Assembly: GCA_905221605.1 (NCBI GenBank) | Contig: CAJNDS010000757.1 | Span: forward strand, 720,887 to 784,886 | Direction of reading: 5' to 3' | Source: Symbiodinium natans | Lineage: Eukaryota > Sar > Dinophyceae > Suessiales > Symbiodiniaceae | DNA length: 64,000 nt | Shown: positions 22,685 to 33,395 of the stretch, piece by piece | How positions within the stretch are numbered: position 1 is the stretch's first letter | Layout of the letters: each line of letters begins with the position of its first letter | Position numbers and translations under genes: made by a program | The notes under the pieces: model-generated | The model's input: the letters and a program-made list of their open reading frames with translations, nothing else | Databases searched by the model: none | Told to the model about the DNA's origin: nothing

Positions 22685-25114
22685 CTACGCAGCCATGGAC
22701 TGAAGTGGCTGTGGGGCAACTTCACACAGGATTCCCTCCTCATGTCCCAAGTAGTTCACTCTTCTCAGCAGGCCCAGATTCTCGAAGTCCACAAAAGCCT
22801 GGCGTACTTCGGCCCGTGAGAAGACGTCGTCTAAGACGATGTAACGCGGGCGGCCGCCGTTGGAATTTGGTCCCAAACCTCCGTAGAGAGCCAGGCCAAG
22901 GTCGTTGACGACACTTGCGAAACTGTGGTCGGCATCGATAAACACCACATCGATCCCACCCAATGCTTTCGAAATTCTCGCAAGCTCTGACAAATCATCG
23001 GTCAAGGTGTTCAGATGAAGCACTGTCGACCTATTTTCTTGCCCTTTGGCCATGAGTAGCTCGGTCGCATGCTTCACGAAACTTGCCTGTGAGTCAACTC
23101 CGAATGCAAAGCGGAAAGCACCTGCCAGAAAGCTTGTAGTGTAGCCCACATATGTGCCAAGCTCCAGCACAGTCATGTCCCTCGTAGTTGTCTTGCCACC
23201 GAGCAGTGACAGCAGGTCGTCCCTGAAACGAGCAGTGACTGTCCAATGGTCACTCGTGTGGTCCGGCAGCTCACCCGCGACCAGGGCTGCAGCGAAAGTG
23301 GCTTCTGCCTTCCGCACATCGCGCATCATGTTATCAAGTTTTGACTCGTCCCAATTCTCGTAAATGTGCTCAATGCTTGAACCCATAGACCCATGGATGC
23401 AGTTTCGATTCACACGCGGGCTGATGGCTGCAAGAGCAGAGCATCGCTGAAATCGGTCCATTTTGAAGAACGTAGGTTTAACGCCAAACCGTCTTACCAG
23501 ATACTCGCGCATGAGGTGCGTTCGATTCCCAAAGCCTGCCCAGTGAACGATCAGGGGAGTCAACTCCGGGAGCAAGACGCTTGAATCCTTTGAAACGTTA
23601 CCCAAACGGGAGACCTGCTTGATCTGCTTGATCTGCTTGCTGAGCTGCCACGGCAACAAACGCATCTTTGGCAAATCGTACAGATGCTGAGGCACGAAAT
23701 TCACATCAAGCTTCTGTGGATTTATGAACTTTATGAAACGTGAATGTCTATTCTGGTAAGGCCCCACTTGCAGCCGCAAGATCTGCTGCCAACAGTCACA
23801 GTATTCCCGCCAGCTGGACACACCGTACCACGTGGGAAACAGCATGGGCAAACACGTGCTCTCATAGCCATAGGTCTCAGTCAATCTGCTGCCATTTTGG
23901 ACTTGCTCCATCCGTCTCTCGATGTCCAGCAGCTGCAGAACTGTCTCTGCTAAGGGGCCTTGATCTCCGTGGACAGCTCCGGGCCAGCCCATTTTGGACT
24001 TCCAAAGTCTGATGAAGGCTTTGGACACGGGGGATTTCCGGACAGCAATGAAGCCAGTGTTCATGCAATCCGCGCCAGGCGGGCTGTCTCGCACCACAAT
24101 ATGTGGGCCTGTACCGATGCTGCCGGAGAAAATGTCCTGCACCAGCCGCGCCGCTCCCAGACAATCAGGACGGACTGTGACATCATAGTCCAGATAGACC
24201 ACCGCCTCGTGGCTTGACAAAGCCCTTTGAATGGCAAGCGCCTTGACCCACCGCAGAGGCGGACCACTGACAACACCTAGCATTCCAAGCGTGCGTCTCC
24301 ACACAGCTCTGTTGCTGAGCCTCAGGAGTGTCCGCTCTGCGTCGCCCGCTGCGATCCCACGCTTGAACCTGCCTGGGTAAGTAGCTTCCGTCACCCTTTG
24401 AAAAATGTCCAGCAAGAATCGCCCGGCAACGGCACCGGCATCTGTGATGTTCGATGCCGTCCAATTCCAACTCGAGCTTGCAGAGCGATGACGATGACCG
24501 TCGCTCGTAAAAGGCCTCGCTCCCCGTCCCAGAATATAGGCGTCGGACAGGACTCCCACTTGGTTGTACCTCAGCCAGGTTGGCTTGAAGTGGACCGTCT
24601 TGTCATAAACAAAGCTCATACCCTGCCGGCTGGCAAAGCAGGCCAGAAGGTCGATAAAGGGCGCGGCATCCGCCATTGCCTTGGCACCTGCCGCATAGTG
24701 CACCAGCAATGCCGTGTGCCTGGGAGAGGGAACTGAGGGAACTCTGGGAACATGTGTGGGAGATGCGGGATCATGTGGAACTTGTGCATCTTGTAGCGCT
24801 GTAGCGACGTGCCTCCATTCTTTCAGATACTCCCAGGATTGGGACCTGGCCTTAGCCTCTACGACAACTTGCAGACGCTTTAAGCCTTCCTTCATCACTT
24901 CTGGTGGGAAGCCGAACATCCAAACACTTTGTGCATAGAAACGGAGTGGAAAGCCGATGTACAAGGACACAAAATGCCAGAGAAGGAAGCACTGTCGAAC
25001 GGTGCGACAGCCATGGATTTCTTCCACGAGGAAGTGGACCTTGCGCGCAATTGCGGGACAGTGTGATGGCAATGGGTGCGGATGGTCTCGTAAAATGAAG
25101 CACTCGTCCGCCAT
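22685..25114 (-). CDS. glycosyltransferase-methyltransferase fusion protein, intronless
   Basis: 809 codons without interruption. Residues about 265-530 look like a nucleotide-sugar glycosyltransferase of the GT-A fold, GT34-like: a DxD-type metal site in VVYLDYDVTVRP (D309, D311), MNTGFIAVRKSP (352 on), HGDQ (382-385) and a late HWAG (524-527). Residues about 640-800 are a class I SAM-dependent methyltransferase of the Methyltransf_24 kind: motif I ELGTYVGYTT (651-660), acidic residue in GVDSQ, then DVVFIDADHSFASVVNDL (722 on) and YIVLDDV. The likely role is adding a sugar and methylating a glycan or small molecule; substrate and compartment are not visible. No convincing signal peptide at the called start, so the N-terminus is uncertain. 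It lacks introns while neighbours have many, which fits a reinserted cDNA. Codons and frame are intact. Confidence 0.85.
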   Translation of the reverse strand: MADECFILRDHPHPLPSHCPAIARKVHFLVEEIHGCRTVRQCFLLWHFVSLYIGFPLRFYAQSVWMFGFPPEVMKEGLKRLQVVVEAKARSQSWEYLKEWRHVATALQDAQVPHDPASPTHVPRVPSVPSPRHTALLVHYAAGAKAMADAAPFIDLLACFASRQGMSFVYDKTVHFKPTWLRYNQVGVLSDAYILGRGARPFTSDGHRHRSASSSWNWTASNITDAGAVAGRFLLDIFQRVTEATYPGRFKRGIAAGDAERTLLRLSNRAVWRRTLGMLGVVSGPPLRWVKALAIQRALSSHEAVVYLDYDVTVRPDCLGAARLVQDIFSGSIGTGPHIVVRDSPPGADCMNTGFIAVRKSPVSKAFIRLWKSKMGWPGAVHGDQGPLAETVLQLLDIERRMEQVQNGSRLTETYGYESTCLPMLFPTWYGVSSWREYCDCWQQILRLQVGPYQNRHSRFIKFINPQKLDVNFVPQHLYDLPKMRLLPWQLSKQIKQIKQVSRLGNVSKDSSVLLPELTPLIVHWAGFGNRTHLMREYLVRRFGVKPTFFKMDRFQRCSALAAISPRVNRNCIHGSMGSSIEHIYENWDESKLDNMMRDVRKAEATFAAALVAGELPDHTSDHWTVTARFRDDLLSLLGGKTTTRDMTVLELGTYVGYTTSFLAGAFRFAFGVDSQASFVKHATELLMAKGQENRSTVLHLNTLTDDLSELARISKALGGIDVVFIDADHSFASVVNDLGLALYGGLGPNSNGGRPRYIVLDDVFSRAEVRQAFVDFENLGLLRRVNYLGHEEGILCEVAPQPLQSMAA

Positions 25115-25167
25115 TGAGCACGACAGCTGGGGCTAGACTCAAGGGTGGCACGAGCATACACCGGCAT

Positions 25168-25179
25168 CTCGAGCCCAAA
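25168..25179 (-). other. possible relict spliced-leader end upstream of the fusion gene
   Basis: On the minus strand TTTGGGCTCGAG matches 10 of 12 positions of the 3' end of the dinoflagellate spliced leader (TTTTGGCTCAAG as I remember it), 53 bases before the start codon. Relict leaders mark genes that re-entered the genome as cDNA. The upstream 9 bases of the leader are not recognisable, so this is weak. Confidence 0.25.
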
Positions 25180-25522
25180 GCAGCCACCACTTAGCCATGG
25201 AGGAGCTTGTGGGAAGAGCAGTGGAAATAAGCAGCATTCGGCAATTCGATATCCAAGTCAGGTGTCGGTTACCGTCTTTTCCGAATAAAACCACGAGCTT
25301 GCCAGGCTTCAATGGTGGTACAGATCGCTACCCGTCTTGATCCTGTCACTGATTCAAAACAGGACAGATCAGTACAGCAACCCGCAGCTTTTGATGACTC
25401 TGTGTCTTTTTCAAGGTCACGAGGAGCGGTGGCAGGTGTGAGGGCCAGCGACCCTCGGGCCAATTCGAGGAGCTTCGACGGCTCAATCGGTAAACAACTT
25501 TGACTCGAAAAGGCAAGGTTTC

Positions 25523-26205
25523 TCAAGGGACTGTAGAGGGTCTGGGCGGACTAGGGCTAGGGGGTACGAGCTTGACTTCCGGCCAACTTGCCTGGCGGAT
25601 GGCATCCGCCTGTGCCTGTCGTGACGCCACTGCGTCAGCCGTTCCAGCTACAGCTGTGCCATCCTGCCACCGGAACGACTCGAAAGTGTTTGATCAGCAG
25701 GCAGCACAGAACTCCAAACACGATACAGCCAGCGTGCACAGGGACCAGATTCTGGACATGCGTCGGGCTGAGCACAAGCACGGTGGCCTGAAATGCATCG
25801 TGATAGCTGCAGCAAAAACCCAGGCAAACGAAAGGATACACTGCCAGAGAAGGTCTCAACGCTCGCCAGGAAGACAGAATCCGATGGATCCTGCAAGTCA
25901 CAGCAGAGGCCTCTGCCTTGAAAGGCTTAGAAGTACAAGCAGGATCTACAGTCTGGACCACCCTCTGCTGCCAGCTACGTTTGCATCGATCGACATAGCA
26001 TTTACTGCTTGACATCTTTTCGAAGTGATCTTTCGAAGGGAGTTCACAAAACTGCAATTTGATATTGCAGCGCATGTCTTGCCTGCACACGCACCTTGAG
26101 CGATCCATCACCCACGTCCGGCACCTCGACCACACCAACCTGGTACAGCTGGAGCTCAAAAACAACAGCCATCAGTGGAGAAGGCAAGCCGCCCATTTTA
26201 CGCAT
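25523..26205 (-). CDS. unknown small multi-exon gene
   Basis: Three minus-strand segments look coding. The first starts MRKMGGLPSPLM (26205 downward), continues VFELQLYQV..VEVPDVGDGSLK and ends at a strong donor AAG|GTGCGTG near 26095. A middle segment after acceptor CTTGCAG (near 25898) reads DPSDSVFLASVETFSGSV. The last, after GGTGGCAG (near 25667), reads DGTAVAGTADAVASRQAQ and ends VKLVPPSPSPPRP to a stop at 25523-25525. Phases between the segments were not fully resolved. I recognise no family. It lies head-to-tail about 0.4 kb upstream of the fusion gene on the same strand. Confidence 0.35.
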
Positions 26206-26504
26206 GCAAGCTTGTCGTGGGGGACCGTGTTCTCACATGCAGGCCTTTTCACCTGAAGGTGTCTCACACAATTGTTGTTGGTGTTTGGTGTTCGCGCCGT
26301 AAATTGCGCAACAAAGTGGAACAAGGTGCAACCATCTCGATTGCGAATCGAATGTCTCGATCACCAGCACGTACTGAATGTACAGGGCAAGCTCACCCTA
26401 TGCCATCAAGATGGAAGACCAGCAATCGGGTTCACAAGAACTCCCATTAGCTTTGCATGAAACCAATTCAGGCATCAAGACCACCTGTACACGCACATTT
26501 GCAT

Positions 26505-26623
26505 TGCATAATATATATATATATGTATATATGTATATATATATATATACATACATACATACATACATACATACATACATACATACATACATACATACAT
26601 ACATACATACATACATACATACA

Positions 26624-26655
<32 letters not shown>

Positions 26656-26716
26656 CATACATACATACATACATACATACATACATACATACATCCATAT
26701 ATATATATATATATAT
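26505..26716. repeat. TA-(CATA)n-TA compound microsatellite
   Basis: TATA runs (26505-26547), then about 35 or more CATA tetramers to about 26694, then TA again to 26716. It produces spurious open frames of alternating Tyr/Ile/His or Met/Cys/Val. Confidence 0.95.
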
Positions 26717-26735
26717 GGTTCCGGTCCCGTGTCAG

Positions 26736-26876
26736 TACCCCCCCCCCCCACCCCCCCCCCACCCCCCCCCCCCACCCCCCCCCCCCACCCCCCTCCCCCA
26801 CCCCCCCCCCCATGGTATCCCCCCCCCCCCCCCAACCCCCCCCCCCCCCAACCCCCCCCCCCAACCCCCACCCCCC
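26736..26876. repeat. poly-C tract interrupted by single A bases
   Basis: About 140 bases almost entirely C with A at irregular spacing and one CATGGTAT word at about 26811. It joins the CATA repeat directly to the CCCTAAA array. Assembly accuracy here is doubtful. Confidence 0.85.
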
Positions 26877-27195
26877 TAAACCCTAAACTCTAAACCCGAA
26901 ACCCTAAACCCAAGACCCAAAACCCAAAACCCCTAAACCCCTAAACCCCTAAACCCCTAAACCCTAAACCCTCAACCCACACCCCAACCACAGCACCCCA
27001 CAGGGGGGCCCAAACCACAGGGCGGCGGGGCGGGGACCCTAAACCCTAAACCCTAAACCCTAACCCTAAACCCTAAACCCTAAACCCTAAACCCTAAACC
27101 CTAAACCCTAAAACCCTAAAACCCTAAAACCCTAAACCCTAGACCCTAGACCCTAGACCCTAAACCCTAAACCCTAAACCCTAAACCCTAAACCT
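26876..27195 (-). repeat. interstitial telomere array, CCCTAAA
   Basis: The longest clean telomere-type array in the window. Perfect CCCTAAA units predominate at 27038-27195 with variants CCCCTAAA (26925-26965), CCCTAAAA and CCCTAGA. A GC-rich break (26975-27035) interrupts it. It lies inside the gene-bearing part, far from the left telomere-like domain. Confidence 0.9.
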
Positions 27196-27224
27196 ACTAC
27201 AATAGTATTCCCGCAATGGGTGCG

Positions 27225-27430
27225 GGTAGCATAAACAATAATATTTAAATATTTAAATATGTGCTACAGGGACATTTCTTTTCAGAAGGAAGCATCCGAA
27301 GGGATTCGGTTGGTTACCAGTCGCTAAAACGGTGGATCTTTGAGGTAGGGGGGGAACATATACACATATATATATATATATATACATACATATATACATG
27401 TATTTATTTATGTCTTTATTCATTTGTGTA
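27225..27430. repeat. AT-rich stretch with TA microsatellite
   Basis: ATTTAAATATTTAAATAT at about 27240, then TATA/CATA runs at about 27356-27405. Nothing else recognised. Confidence 0.75.
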
Positions 27431-28784
27431 TTTCTATGTTTTAAAAAGTTGTAAACAGATGACAAATGCGTCTGGGGGGCCCGGAAGAAAAATATACATC
27501 ACTCGCATGTCGCATCTGCTCAGACAAGCAAAAAAACCCGCAGAATACCGCATTTCCGTATGAAAAACACGCACCTGCAATGCGGCCCACTCTCTTAAAA
27601 AATATATTGCAATATAAGACATCATACAACCTAATATGCATGATATACTTATGTTGATTGACTGATTGATCAACCGCTTGACGGATTGTGATTCAAAATC
27701 TCGCATTTTCATCAGCAGGAAGACGCTGCACATGAAGGAGCATCATGAGCATCAGCTGCTCGGGACGGCTTTGGGCCCAGTTGGTGGCCCGCGGAGCCTG
27801 CGGAGGCGACGAATACACCGTAAAACATGTAAACACGCTCTCTGTGTTTTTTGGTCTCAATGCCTCAATTCTTGGGCCCCGCATGACCCGACACCCATGG
27901 AGTGGGCATCATCAACATGTCGCTCGCGATGCGCACAGGCGAAGGTCCAACAACTGCGATTTCAGTGGGAGTGCAATAAAGGGTCGACACCTCCAGCCTG
28001 CCGGCTTGAGGATCACACTACGAAACAGACGAGGACACAAGAACCCACGACGAAGACAAACAAAAGTAAGAAAGCAGCCCGACCCAGAAGAGAAAAGGTG
28101 CAATGGAGCGCCTGGCGCCTGCAAAGCTCAAGGACACGCAGAGGATGCTCTGCAATGCAAAGTAGGTACACAGACATGCAGAGGATGACCCTGCAATGGA
28201 GCGCCTGGTGCAAAAGGTACAAGGACTTGCGGATGATGGCTCCACTCAAAACAGTCAGCTCCATCGGCCCCGAGTATGCACGGGCAGAGCTCCAGCATAC
28301 AAGGGAGCGGCACTGTCTCCCGGGAGGAAGGGAGCTCATCGAGCGCAATGCTCTTAGTGCCGCCGTCAGGGTATCCAGGGCCCACACGCTTCCCAGACCA
28401 ACCCTCAGAAAAATGCGAACTAGGCCCCGGGGCGATCTCAGTGGAAACTCGAAAAGTGGAAATTCGAACAGAGCTGCGGGGCCCATGGTAAGTTCAGTGT
28501 GTGATCGTATAGTGTATAGTGTGTATAAACATAAGATGAAATTAAACACTACACCGGTCCGGCCTTTCCTTTGTGATGAGGTGGAGCCAGAATGATAACC
28601 TTCACTGGGATGAGGAGGCTCGTGTCGAGACGTAACAAAGACAAGCAACAGCAAACAAAGGTCACACCATGCAAAGGCGCTGACGCTGAAAAACGCGACA
28701 AAACATTCATACTGGGCATGAAGCCCGCGCCTGGTCTCCACTCCTGATGCCACCTTCACCCTGGCAATGTGTTCGGCTATGGCT

Positions 28785-29245
28785 TTACGACGTCGCAAAC
28801 GGCCAACAGCTTGATGCACCGAATACGCTGCACTTCCATGTAAAGAAAATCGGAGGACAACCTCCGCGCCCACCCTTTCCAATGAAATTTCTGCGGATGA
28901 CGCCTGCAAAGGTTGTTTCCGGCTTCATTCGTAGCTGTACGCTATGCACCCATTCAGAACTCCTCAGAGTGCGTTGAAAACATATAGAAGCAAGAAGCAT
29001 TGCTAACCTGCGGTTCTTGGCAATGGGGCCTTCGGCGCGGGCTGGATGAGGGTGAGGTACCTCGAGGCTTCGAGTCTGAACTCGGGTGGGATGCCAGTGG
29101 GCTGTTGGGCTGTCAATGCGCATGCACCGATGTCAATTTTCAGCCTCTCAGGCTTTGACGATGGTGCGAGTTCCAACATGTCCAGGCTGTCAACGAACTT
29201 CACTCGCACGATCGCCTGCCTTGCGAGACTCTGGTCTAAAAACCC
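28785..29245 (-). CDS. candidate exons of an unknown gene
   Basis: Two minus-strand segments look coding. About 29030-29240 reads VRVKFVDSLDMLELAP, then RLKIDIGACALT and APKAPLPRTAG, ending at a good donor CGCAG|GTTAGC. After acceptor CCTTTGCAG (near 28909) the next reads ASSAEISLERVGAEVVLRF to RRRKAIAEHIARV. I recognise no family, and phase across the gap was not confirmed. The plus-strand 309-codon frame over 27666-28595 lacks motifs. Confidence 0.3.
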
Positions 29246-29529
29246 ACAGTCTGGAGGTCTCTTGGCTGGAGCATGCCCGACCATGCACAAAAATGTCGAA
29301 GTCTATTCAGGCTCGCATATTCCACACAGCTTTCCATTGCAAATCCTCCGACCTTGTAAGCTGGAGACTATCCAAACAAGCATAAACAAACCCGTCTGGC
29401 ATCGTAGGGTGGGGTCCAGGAACTACATCCGGAGTTTTCCAAGGGCGGCCGGGTCATCCCAGGTCCAAAATTTGCCTACTGTACTCGCAGACTCGCGCAA
29501 ATTCATGAGATTGGGCTGTATCACGTTGT

Positions 29530-30330
29530 GATTACGACGGTCGCTGGTCAACTTTGGACAGGTTTCAAACGGTTTCAGCTTTCCAAATCTTTCCAAAACA
29601 TTTCAAAACGTGGCCGGCTGCTGCAGCCGCATCCTAGCAAAAACATCGCGCTTTAGGTGAGGCTGGGAGTGCCCAGCCCGATGCCAAGGGTCAAAGTCCA
29701 CATCTCCTATTCTGGAAATATCTTCGTGTACAACTCCTCCCCGCCTGTCATCTGATACGACTGTGCACAACCTCCATGGCACTTCTGCTGACAGACAAGG
29801 GAATGCTCAAACACAAGATCTAGCAGATTCTAGCATCGCAGAGCCGCAGGGCCAATCCAAGCGAAACACCGGCCATCATGATGGCCAAGACCAGAAATCT
29901 CAACCTGCAACTGCGGCATGTTCGCGGAAATGCGGAACACTACTATCGGACCCTCTTCGCTCCGCTCGAAGAGACCGCCAGGTGCCCTGCAGTATCACCC
30001 ACTCTCAGCCTGGAAGAGAGAGCCTCCTGGTGGCAACACTTTGCGCATTTGTGGATACGAAAATAAATCCGAGAACAGCCACGTGACGGACCTCCTTGCT
30101 GTCACGAGCAGGCTCCTCCTTCTACACCACTCATAGGCTGTGAGAAGACATTGGATAGAGCTTCAATGAGATGGAGAGCCTCTGGTGGCAAGTCGTCTAC
30201 CGCTGTCACGAGCTCCAGGTGAGCTGCATTGAACGACATCCTGCAACCAAACAACCAACTGCAAATGCAGCATCAGCAAAATGGTCTGCACTGCACTAGC
30301 AGGCGGGTCCTTGAAACAGCATTGTCCATG
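29530..30330. other. no gene recognised
   Basis: Contains short imperfect repeats (CCTCCTGGTGGCAA-like words near 30020 and 30177; GCTGTCACGAGC at 30098 and 30200) but no supported gene. Confidence 0.35.
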
Positions 30331-30333
30331 ACC

Positions 30334-30719
30334 TTATGAGTCACCTCCAGGCCACCGAGATATCATCAACAGGCTCATTTCAGAAATGTGGGATGTGGTG
30401 GGTGATGCTACAGATGTTGCGTGACACATTCTTAGATGCATGGGACCGTATAGGATGCCAGCCTCCACTACTCCGACTTCGTCCTGTGCCTGAGGCTGCA
30501 AGACATGCAAATTCCAAGCCGTCAGCCAAACCCAACCGCCACCTTACCTCCACGGTGTAGACTTTGCCCTCATATTGAGGATTGGCAGCGTGCCCTCTCA
30601 ACTGCACCTGCACAAATGCAGGTGCAGTCGGAGAAGTCGGAGTCTAAGGAGCCCAGAGGTTCAACTCGCTTGGGCTCGCGCCTTGTCTCCAGGATGGAAG
30701 ACAAACTCGGGAGATGCCC
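30334..30719 (-). CDS. three-exon 3' part of an unknown gene
   Basis: Exons 30719-30670, 30607-30548 and 30495-~30334 join in phase. The introns are 62 nt (GCGAGT...GTGCAG, a GC donor) and 52 nt (GTAAGG...TTGCAG). The product reads FVFHPGDKARAQ, VQLRGHAANPQYEGKVYTVE, then PQAQDEVGVVEAGILYGPM and ends at a TAA at 30334-30336. The PGDK-then-beta-strand pattern resembles small barrel domains (SH3/Tudor/KOW-like), but I cannot name a family. Upstream exons are expected beyond 30750. The clean phase across both introns is the main support. Confidence 0.5.
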
Positions 30720-31439
30720 CTGCCCAATGGAATGTGATGGAAGGCAAGCAAGCTGCCATGGCATGCTGCGTCTGCCATGCGTCTGCCGTGACAGGCCGGG
30801 TGCACCGGCCAATAGTCTAACTGGCCTGGGCTTGTCTTTGGGTGTTCGGAATTGCCAACGCGAAGCGCGAGAACAACTGCATGAACTTGGATGAACTGCT
30901 CTCGAGACGCGGAGCTGCGGAGGGGTTGCGCGGCCACCTGACGAAGGAAAGTACTTCGTCTAATATGGCTGGATATGGCTGGCATCAACCTTTGCCGGTA
31001 GCAAAGGATGCTGAAGCGAACCTCTCAAAGGCAGACTCGGGCCCCACACATTCCAGGTGGAAGCTGGCCACCCATGCAGGCACCAGCGTAAGCTGACACC
31101 TGAGCAACAGCTGGAGTAACAGCTAGAAATTACCGCAGCTCCTTACTGCTGCCACCTGTGGCATGCCTTGCATTTGCGCAGCACTTCTGCAAGTGCCGGT
31201 TAAGGACCTCAATCTGCATTGCAAGGTCAGCTGAGCTTTACGAGGCGGCAGCTACTGTAACAGTCTAAGAGTCTAAGGCGGACACATAGGCGCAGGAGCA
31301 TAGGGCACTCGGGCCTCACTCGCCTCCCACATATTTGCATCCCAAAGCATCCCGCAGAGTTCACAAACAAAGATGTAAAGCGCACGTAAAGGCATGAAGG
31401 GCGTAGAGGCCACAAATGCCTCTACCACCCCAATGGTAT

Positions 31440-31670
31440 CCCCCCCCCCCAAACCCTGCCCGTTGACCCTAAAAACACCACAACCCGAGACCTTAACCGC
31501 TTTAACCCTGAACTTTAACCCCAGCATGAACCAGAGGGGGAGGGGGGAAACCACTAAACCCTAAACCCATGAACCACAGACCAAGAACCACGGGGGAGGG
31601 TGGGCGGGGGAACCCAAAACCAACCATGAACACAAGGGGGGCGGCGGGGGGGGGGGATTACCATGGCCAA

Positions 31671-31702
<32 letters not shown>
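31440..31702. repeat. telomere-like words, GC tracts and a ~33-base poly-G run
   Basis: CCCTAAA-like words (31450-31570) lead into G-rich sequence and an unbroken poly-G of about 33 bases at 31670-31702. The word GGTATCCCCC (31435) also occurs before the poly-C block at 26815. Poly-G of this length is prone to assembly error. Confidence 0.75.
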
Positions 31703-31703
<1 letters not shown>

Positions 31704-31709
31704 GCGTGA

Positions 31710-33390
31710 ATGCAGGCTCATATAAGGCTTGCACCGGCACTGGCATCCCGGCAGCTGGCCTGAGGCAATTGTGCAGTTTTCCATGCCCCTGCATCCTTTC
31801 CGTCCTTCCGTCCTCTACATCCTCTGTTCATCTCTGTTTATCTCCGCTCTGCATCCGTCTACATCCTTCGCTCTCTTGTTTACCAGAGAATATCGAACAG
31901 CCTCGACCGCCAAAGAGCCGGAAAGCAAACAATTGTGCAAGAGGCAACAAGGTTGACAATACTGTCATGGAGTCAAGGACAGCCACAAATCGAGAGACAC
32001 AAAGAGACCGAGGCATCGGCTATCATAAAGGTGACACGGTGACAAAAGAAAGGAAAGCAGAAGAAAGACGAGCGCGCCCTCCCCAGTTCCCCAGAGAAAC
32101 CAGAACAGGGTTGAGAGATGTGGAGAGGCGGTGCAGCACCTGGTTGGGAGGGGTGACACGAAGGGTAACACGAAGGGAAGGCTCTAAAGGAGACAAAGAA
32201 GAATAGAAAGCAGGCAGGCAAGGGGAGGTGAAAAGGGGATGCGACAGATGATCCGACAGGAGGCAAGAAGAACTTTAAGAAGACCGGCAGCATGCCTGGC
32301 ATGCCTGCAACATCCTTCAACTATACACGATCTCAGGATCTGACTTCGCGAATCTCTCTCGGGGCCAGGCATCGACTGGGGCAGTGAATGCAACATTGCT
32401 TTAGGCATTGCCTGTGGCATAGCCTGCAACGTTCCCGACCTGGAAACGAAGCCAGGCTTCTTTGTGGACTCCTGTGCTTTCTATAACAAGAAAAGCAACG
32501 CGCCGTGAACATCTAAGAGCTATGCCCAGGCCAAGCAGCACAGGGCCTCAAAATTTGCGCTGTGGCATGTGCAGAATACTGGACAAGTGTGGGCGGGAGA
32601 CGCAATCATCGCCATCAAGGCCTCCCAATCCTCCTTAGTGGCAGTTAGCTGCAGGCCTGACGTGCTTCAGGCCGGCTTAAGGGCTCCGATGGGAACGCAC
32701 CAAGCCACCGGCACCCAGGATTCTGGAGAGAGATGGCGGCTATTTCGAACCAAGATGAATATCAAACGTGTGGAACATTTTGCGTGAGTGAATCATGACA
32801 CGAACATCTCATGTTGCAGGCAGAAAGCGGTTTCCTGGTCGAAGTTTCCTGGGCGACCGGCCTGTCTCTGGACGAGCATGGCACACGTGGGGGAACAAGA
32901 CAGCTGCTTAGCAGCCTTTGTCCACCAGAGCAGGGGGCCACAAGCCCAGAATATCGGGGGGAGGGGGGTTTTGCCAAAGCTCAGAGCAAATGCCGTTGTC
33001 GAGACTACGTGAAATGTCTTGCCTTTACCGTACCATCAATCGTCCTGCTGTGACATTCCCAGCAAACGTCTCTCTCAGCCAGAATGAAAACCTACCTGGC
33101 ATTTGCACACATCACTCTGGCACTGCTTCACGAGAAGCGGAAGTGGGGTGTCTCTGCTCTCCGTTCCTTCAGCTGGCGTCCAGTTAGCTTGGGCGGACTG
33201 CGGCGAGTACGCGGCCCGCTGGACAGGGCTTTGCTCACCATTTCCTGAACATGTCCATAACAAATTTCTGTGACTGTGACATGGTGACATGCTGTGACGT
33301 GCTCCCTGCTGCTCAATGCTGCTCACGCACCTGATTTTGAATGCTGTTACTTCGAAAACTTAGGACTTGTGGCCTGCAGGAACGCTTCAG
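31710..33390. other. no gene recognised
   Basis: Open frames on both strands without motifs. No repeat of note. Confidence 0.35.
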
Positions 33391-33395
33391 TGTAG

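Noticed and set aside
26736-26876. Proline-rich protein in the poly-C block
   Set aside because: Poly-C translates to Pro in any frame; length is probably not reliable in assembly.
27666-28595. 309-codon plus-strand frame opposite a 298-codon minus frame
   Set aside because: Both are long mainly because of codon composition; neither has a motif across its length. Only the 5' part of the minus frame near 28.8-28.9 kb looks like an exon.
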